A stretch of DNA of 64,000 bases from Mactra quadrangularis (taxonomy: Eukaryota; Mollusca; Bivalvia; Venerida; Mactridae), in NCBI GenBank assembly GCA_025267735.1, contig CM046297.1, positions 15,836,011 to 15,900,010 of the forward strand, in the 5' to 3' direction. Positions 36,601 to 45,600 of the stretch are shown piece by piece (the first letter of the stretch is position 1; each line of letters starts with the position of its first letter). The position numbers and the translations under genes were made by a program. The notes under the pieces are model-generated. The model made no database searches, was not told where the DNA came from, and saw only the letters and a program-made list of their open reading frames with translations.

Positions 36601-39600
36601 AACCATGTTTATTGTAATTATTTTCCACAACAATGCTTTTTATGCTACTTTTGAAGTTATAATAATAATGATAACCAAAAACATAAAGCAAAAGTTAAAA
36701 GCATTTCATAACAAACAGTTATCATATTCTAGTTAAAAGCTATTCAGTTGGCATACAAAGCGAAAATGTCTCCAAACTTTTGAAGGGTACTGTATAGTCA
36801 AATGTCAAAGTCCTGTAATTGGAAGAAGAGCACATGGCAAAATACATTGTTAGTTTTAAATCTAAGTAGTATTGCTACTGTGATTCCACTATTTTAAGAA
36901 ACCAACTACGAAGTTTACCAATCAAGAACTCTTACATACCAAGTTCAATGTAATCATTTGTAAAATTTAAAGCATCCACTGAAACGCGGAAGAATCTATG
37001 TTGCTGGCCGATAGAATCATTGTTTCTTCTAGAAGGTAAGATGGCATACAGCTCATCATTTATGATAACTTCAGCCATCATTTGTAGGTTTTCACCATCT
37101 GCGCACGAATCAACAATACTATGAGCATTGTTTGACAAATCTTCATACGCTGTCAAACACTGAAAATATATGTGCAGCACAAAATCAGAGTGCTGTAGGT
37201 ACTGCTGTTCTTAAAATAGATTTTGTACATCGTTTGCATTTAGAAAAAGATTAAAGCGCTGTGGATGGTATTGATGTCATAGAAATAGATTTTAGTGCCG
37301 TTGCCGAGGTTAGCATGTCTGACTTCGAATCCGGAGATCGCGGGTTCAACCCCGGTCGCGGTAGGTCATACCCTATGCGTGAGTTGTCGGCCTCGTGGTA
37401 GGGTAAGTTAGTACCGGTGATAGAAAAGTGTCCAGGAAACCTATAGTAGAAAGAGCTGGCCACCGTATATATGACCTAAATATGTGTTGAATACGACGTT
37501 AAACCCAATTTAAAAATAAAAAGATTTTAGTATTTAGATCACTTCGGTATTCACTAAATACAAGTTTATTTCTTCGTTTTTTGTGTTTTCACTGGAGTAA
37601 TATGCACATCTTATAATAAGCAAATCAATTGGACCATTTTTGCAAGCACAGTTGCATCTCGCGTATATTTACTTACTGGGATTGCATCATCTAAACAGAG
37701 AAAGGGTGATTGATTACAATCAATATTTTTATTATCCCAAGTTTGACACGAATAGATAGGTTTCGTAGTCTATGATCTGTTTATGCTCTGAGGGAGTTTC
37801 GAAATCAAAATGTAAATATAAATCGGTACTATGGGTCTAACAACTGTACTAAGTTCTTTTAGCAAATCAAATTTTATTTAGAAATAAACTTACATTTTCT
37901 TTAAATATTTTTCTACCGGTACTGTGAAAAATAGGACATTGTCTTTGTTGTTCGGATCTTTTAAATGTTAGTGTGACGTCATGTTGGTCTGACGTCACAG
38001 TGGTTTGAATTACTTCGTGCGCTCCTCCTGACACAGACCGTTTTCTTCCCATATAATGAATCTTATGTTGGACCTTCGCATTTTCTGAAAAAAATAATGA
38101 TAGTGGATAGTTTAATGCATGAATAAACAACACATTAATACAGAATATTGTTATCGTTCAAACTTGTAATTAAAGACAATATTCAAATTTCCTTGTTGTT
38201 GTATTTCATATGATGTTTTATTACATTGAAAAATTATTATTTATTATGGAAATAGTTTTGAACTCCAAATGAATACCCAATATCAGGAGCTGTAAATCAA
38301 TGAAAACGATTGCATTTTGTCATAAAATTTTGATTTGCATTAAGTTTTAGTTTGTACACAGGGAGTTGTACAGATGTTTTAGTGTCTTCCAAAGAAGCGT
38401 TTGTATTAGGTATTACATTAAGATCTTTATCAGTATGTAAATGTTTTGGGAACATTCTGCTAAATGATGGTAATTTGTTACATTGATATAATATCTTGAC
38501 TCTACAAACATTTATCTCTCACAGTAAAAGTGTTTATCACGGTGCATGATTTAATTATGCATCAGTGACGAATAAAATTTCTAAAAAGCGGGCGTGGCCA
38601 CATGTTTACGATGTAAAGCCTAGTTCACATCAGCCGTACGATTTTTTTGTCGTACGAATTTTCCTGCGAACGAAATCGCAGACGAATCGCAGCCGCCGTA
38701 GATACTTCAAACTTTCCGTGCAATCGTCGTACGGCGGTCGTACGACGCTCTCACGAACCGTACGTTGTTCGCTCGTTCATCGCACGACAACACACGCCCT
38801 AGTTTTCGTACGACTGCCGTGCAATGATCGCAAGGCTGCCGTACAACACTCACGTCAGTCGTAAGACCGTCTTTAGATTTCGAAAAGTTTCGTACGTCAC
38901 CCGTATGTCAATCGCACGACAAACGCAAACTTGTACGACAGTCGTACGATGTTCATGCCATCGAAAGAATGGGTTATCTCCTCTTGTTTAATTTTGGAAT
39001 AAATACTGGATCTGCAGGGGAAAGGTTTCATTTCACAGTAGGTCGTGACAGAGTCATGGCTAACTTGGCAAGTAAATTGCACATTGCAGCACTTACTGCT
39101 GAAGATCTGGAAGACGAAATTGTAATTCTTCTGATCCACAGACGTCTTCAAGAAAGATCCAGACAAAGACGTTGGCTCGAGCGACGTCGTTTATTCGGCC
39201 AATATTACACGCTCTTTCAAGAGTTGGAAAGAGAATTTCATGGTGATTACGTCGGATACATCCGAATGAGTTCCAACATGTTTGCTGAGCTACTTCTTCG
39301 TGTTGGTCCTCGTATCACAAAATCTTATTTATTAATACCTTCCTCTTCGTAATCAAAAGACTGTATGATGTTTTTGGCGCGAACAATACGAATGCTATTT
39401 ATAGACTCGACAGGGTTGGTTCTTACTTTTCGCAAGGCAGCCGTGAGACTGTCGTACGTTGTTCTTACGTTCTTCGTACGTTTTGCAGCCGACTCACGAC
39501 AATCCTTGACCGAAATGAGGGCGTCGCAAGACAGTCGCAAGATGTCCGTACGGCTGTCGCACGATCTTAGCAAGACAAACGTACGAAAAAGATTCTATAA

Positions 39601-42600
39601 CTGACGTGCGACTGTCTCAAGAATGACGTACGGCTGTCGTACGGCAGCCACACGACTGTCTTGCGGGGTCCAAAAATCGCATAGAGATCGCAAGAAAATA
39701 AACATGTTGAAAATTTGACTTGCGACGTCTACGACGATGCGATCACCTGAAAAAACGCACGACTGTCTTGTGGCGTTCGTACGAAGTTCTGCGATTTTTC
39801 AGAAAATGTTGTCGTACGGCTGCCGCAAGCGTGATGTGAAATAGGCTTTAGACTAGCAATCATTGAGTAGCCACTTCCGTATTAGTTGGAATAGAATCAA
39901 ACTCCCTTGTTGCTTCCTTGGAATAAAGTTTTATCCAAATCGTTCGGTGCTCCATGTGAACATCGCAATAAAACATCGTTCTTCTCTTTATTGAGACATA
40001 TATAGGTTTGAATTTCGAGACAATGAGACAAAGCTAATGTCTAAATTGTTAAAATTTGTTTCACAATGGAGATGAAATAGCACAAAATAGGGTACAAATG
40101 ACAATAATGATATCGTAGAAAAAAATATAACATTAATTTCAGTTCTTGACAACTATGCCGTGAATGCCAAAAAACATAACAAGTTGGCATAGGTTGGGAA
40201 ACAAAGTAAATCGGTAAAATTGCAAGAAAGAAAGGAACATTGAATATACGCTAATGCAAATCAGTTTAATGAAACAGAACAAACAAGGTGGTGGCATGGC
40301 AAAACCAAACCAAACTATGGAAATTATACCTTATAAGATATGGAACAAAAATAAAAAGTTCAGAATTGATGAAGTGCGACAACTGGTGTACACCAGATAT
40401 TTTATCTCACATACATTTGTATCTTCAAATATCTGGCATTAATTCGGTCTTGAGCAATTTAAGCATAGGCGGATCCAGGCGGGGGCGGACCGGGCGTACA
40501 CCCCCCCCCCCTAAAATTGCCGAAGCAAAGTTTTTTTCTATCATGAAATTTGATATTTATAAGAAATATATATATACAAGTCAAAAAATTTTCGCACGCT
40601 ACGCGTGCAACATAGCATACGACATTTCCTTTCATTATTGTAAAGTTTTAACATGATTCAGCGGCTTTTAGAAAGTTACATGAAATAATTATCTAGATGC
40701 TTTATATTTTTTACTCTGGAAAAGGATAGGTGAGGCGCTGAAAATGTGCCTGAATCCCTTACAAATAACCAAAACTAAGGAATTTCCGGGGCCGCTGGTC
40801 CTCTGGTCAGGATTTTGCCCTGGACCATTCGAGGCCCTTATGGCCCCTTGGAACCCCGTTTGCTTATTCATTTTACGCCCCCTCTAACTAGAATTTTCCG
40901 CCCCCTCTAACCAGAAATCCTGGATCGCCTATGTTAAGTTTATACTTAAATAGGATACTTCACGCTTGATACAAAAATATGGATTAACTTAATTACAGCA
41001 GTCAATTTATTTTTCCATTCATTGACATAATTGATTAAACCATGGTTCATAAAGACGTATAGGGAGGGGTTCTTGTGAAATGAATTAATAAGTTGTATCA
41101 TGGTCATGCATAAGTGAATTTCAAATAATAATTATGTAAATATGTAAATATGTTTTTCAAAACGTACAATAACACAAGTTGCATGTTACAAAACGTTATT
41201 AAAACATTTTTATCAACTGTCAGTCGCACATACATTAAAGGTACTAGTTCACATATTTGGTTTATTTTTTCTATAACTTCAAAATACCATTCAGTGTCTG
41301 TAATTGTGACAAAGAATAATTCTCATTATTATAAGACAAGCTGACCTATATGTTGCAAGAAATATACAATAAAAGTCACAAAAGGCACTATAAGTGTCTA
41401 TACCGTGACATGCGTGGTAGATTTTTACTACACGAAACATCATCATTTGTAGTTGTATGTCATTTTGCACTAAAATTGTCATTATCAGGACACTTTTTTC
41501 CTGCTCCTATAAATATTTCCATACAATTTTGATAGTTTTAGAAAAAGTTGATATTTAAGTTGAACTCTGTAAATGACTACCTTTAACACATATAAGGATA
41601 TCTATTTTCTATCGGTAGTAAGGGAAGTTCAGTAGAGTAGAGAGGTATTTATGTACGGAGATTATCAAACAAACCTCGAGTATTGAAACAGCGGGGGTTA
41701 TTGTATGCAACACTAACAGGCAATGAAATTTACGAATAAAATTAAATTATTTAAATGATGAGCAAACAAATACATGTAATGTGTTTTTACAGCATATGTT
41801 GACTGATTTAAAATATCAAACACTTTATCATCTTTCTTTTCTGATTTTCAGTCAAGGTTTTCAGTCAATAAAAATAATAGACCACAATAAAATGACCGAT
41901 ACTTATCATCAGAACACCTAAAGATGATAAGTATTACTATTTTACGTATTCTATATACGAGATGGTCGAGCAGTTAAAGCACATGAAAGAGGATGTCACT
42001 GATAATTTTGGTGTCAAATAATACCATCATAACGACAATGGCTTTACGGGTGACATGAATGAGATAGTTGATTATCAAAATGGCGACAATGACATCGAAG
42101 ATGGTATCACTGATTAAAATGATGACGATGATGATAATAATGACAATATTGATAATGAAATTGGTGATTATAATGATGATGATAATGACGACGATGATGG
42201 TGATGATAATAACGACGATGATGACAATGATGTGGGTATCGAAAATTACGATGATTTCGATGAAGATGACGACGGCAATGATCGTTATAATAATTGTAAA
42301 ACGGTCTTAAGTTTGTTTTTACGGTTTAAATTTGACATGTATATATTTATAATTGACATGGTAGACGGAAATGTTAAACAAATTTCATTTTTTGAGCATA
42401 TAAAGTAATTTAAAACCTAATTTTATGTCAAAATATTTTTTCATTCAAACGATATGAGGCCATATTAATATCATATATCTTGTTAAAAGTTTATTTCTAT
42501 CCGACAAACAGTGTTTTCTCATCCAAATCATTTGACAACATAAATATACGCATGCAATTATTATTATTTATTTCTGTATTGCCCATTTTGTATGTAAATC

Positions 42601-45600
42601 TTATATATCTGAAAGATGTTGAGATACAATCAGTATTTTGTTTGGTTTAATATTTTGAGGTTTCCTTTATCATACATCATCATGTTGAAAAGTAATTGAA
42701 AATACAAGTATGAATTAAAAATAATGAAGTCACGCCCTCTTAATGGTGTTTATACTAGGGATATACAAACAGCTTTTTTTATAAAATGCATGAATACAAA
42801 GTACTTGTACCCACGTTAAACCAAAAATATCTTTTTTTATGAAAGGCATTTCAGTAGTCAAATTTAAGATTACAAATTGAAGTAGAATTTTATTTTGTTA
42901 TAGACATTTTGTTTCTGTCATGAAATTCAAAATTTAAACACAATCAGAAAGCTCATGGAATTTATATCTTTTTCAATAAATAGCTTAAAAATAAATATTG
43001 TCCCGAAAATACCAACACCAGCCTGTTTGTTGTTACTTTTAACTCTTACTCCCCTGCACAAACTATTTTTGGGAATGACTTGGTTCACTACTAGATTCTC
43101 TTTTTGAGCAGAGTAAGAGTAAACAATGCACAGACTGATGTTGGCATTATCAAAAGAAGAAATAAGACCTTTGTGAATTAGGAGCTGAGAAAAGTCTATA
43201 AGTTATTTTATTTGCATTTTGATATCATCATTTTTGCCTATAGCTTAAAAGAAGAAATCGGTGAAAAATTTGAGTAAATCATAAAATGTTGTTGTAGATC
43301 ACGTGACCACATACCCGGGTTCATTTTATCTAGTTTAATAAGATGCATGATTAACACAAGAAAGCAAGGCGAATGATTAAAACAACTCGAATACCGATAG
43401 ACAGACTTAATCTTTATTGAGTCTTTCAGAGAAGTGAGACGCAAAATAAATGAATTTAAATTAGTAACTTGCCGACTTCAACCCAATGCACTATATAGTG
43501 CACACATTATATTTCACCAAATATTTTACATATTCAGCCCATATTTTTCGTATGTTTAACATATTTTAAGACTCGGTGGGGGCTTATCTTTTTTAAAATC
43601 TATACCAATAGAATTATTTACCCTTGAAGTGAATTAAAATTCAAACCAATGTAAATCCTATAGAATATACAACTTCACTGGGTGCAAATAGATTTAAATA
43701 TATTTTTTCAAATTATGCATTTTCACTCAAATTTATTCATAGGTCATATAATGTATGCTTATTAACCGATTTTTTTCTCAAATTTTATCCCATTTTCTTG
43801 CTTTAATGCATGAAACTGAACACTACAGAAATTATTTGCAATTAATACGAGTTGTAAAGATTTTCCGTGAAAACCGTTTTTCAAGAAAAAATCTTTTTGA
43901 CATGTTGTTTTCTGGGTACACCTAGAGCCATGATTGATCCTATATCTCCGGTATATTAAAGGGTTTAAATTAAATTGCTTTTAAAACTATCCGCCAAGGT
44001 ATCGGATTACAGTTTACATAGAATTATTACAGTAAATATATTGCGCTCACTAAATACTGCAAACACAGTGTAAAACAGCGTAATGATTACGGTGCAATGA
44101 GGTTGTTTATGTTTTATGTTGTGTAACATGCTGAAAAAAATGTATGTTTCAAATGGCATAGTTCTGGATTGTTTTTACGTCTAATGGCCAATCAGAGCAG
44201 TGTTTTTACATTTAATTTGACAATTCAGAGCATTGTAAATGTGTCTAATGGCCAAATCAGAACATTTTCACATTTGATTTGGCCAATTTAGAGCATTGTA
44301 AATGTGTCTAATGGCCAATCAGAGAATGTTTTCATTTACGAGTAATTTGGCCAATTTAGAGCAATGTCAAAACGTCTTATGACCAATCAGAGCAAGGTTT
44401 ATACGTCTAAAGGCCAATCAGGGCATTGTTTTCACATTAAATTTGACCAATCAGAACATTGTTCATACGCCTTTTGGCCAATCAGAACATTTTTCACATT
44501 TAATCTGACCAATCAGAGCATTGTTTATACGTCTAATGGCCAATCAGGGCATTGTATTCACATTTCTTTGGAGCATTGTGAGTTTTTTTCTAAATACCTT
44601 CGACAATGACGTGATTGATCGTTTAATGAACGTATGTGTATCTGTTATTTAAAATGGATTTTTATCAATTTGTTCAAAATTTTAATAAGGTCAGTACAGA
44701 GATATCTCGCCACCTTGTCATAGACTCTTCTTCCTCAGTACTCACAAACCCTTTCATGAGATCGCAATATCTCACTCTACTTTAAAAATTATTTTTAAAT
44801 ATTGAATCTAAATAGAACAGAAATACTGGAAGAGTAAAAACAGTGGTCCGTGAGTTCCAGATTCGAAATTCTGAACTCTAGGCGTTGGCATAGCCGCGAC
44901 AAGAACCTATTTTCTGGAAAACTTAATCTTATGTAATAGAATCAATGATAAGCCGTCTCCAGAATAACTCTTCTCAGGAAATATTAAGTTTTACAGATAA
45001 TTCAATAGCAAGTGTCCAACTTAGTGCTTCCGTTCCACAAAAAAAGCAAACAAGAAATGTAACGTGGAAACCACATTAAAACAGGATTTAAAATCTTTAA
45101 CGCAAACATTTCAAAGGAAAAATCCATAATAAAGCCATGTAGAGTTGTGGTTACTTTCTAATTCTGCCCATCACATGGTATGTTTTTATTGTATGAAGTT
45201 TCATAAAGATCTGACAATAAATGGCAGAAATATATGCTAAATTAAAACCTTACGCAATTGTTAACGACACCGGACGCCCGACCGCCCGCCCGTGTTTCGC
45301 GAAACTATTAGCCGAATTTTTTTCGTTGAAAATCCGGTTAAAAATTGACCTACATCTCTTACATATTTATCAACTTTTATGACCTCATATAAGGACAAGG
45401 CTCAACGTGACTAACCTACTTAAATCTGAATGTCATTATGTACAGAACCATAAAAATAGTAATCCCCGGCATGATACAAAAATATTCAACATATGTAACT
45501 ATTTATATTTAAATATATCAAATATATTAACCATTTTTACGATTTAACTCGAAAAAGAATCTATTGCAAACAGCATGAGTTTTGGAGCTTATAGAAACAT

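Noticed and set aside
36351..36736. ORFs near metalloprotease exon 4
   Set aside because: They lie wholly within or across the Tc1-type MITE.
38565..39604. ORFs around the Harbinger fragment (38565-38864, 39365-39604 and minus-strand ones)
   Set aside because: They are translations of CGTACG-rich sub-terminal repeats; only 38969-39352 has transposase motifs.
42068..42310. Met/Ile-rich 80-residue protein
   Set aside because: Translation of the GAT/AAT tract.
44364..44609. 81-residue protein with TNQS repeats
   Set aside because: Translation of the CCAAT satellite.
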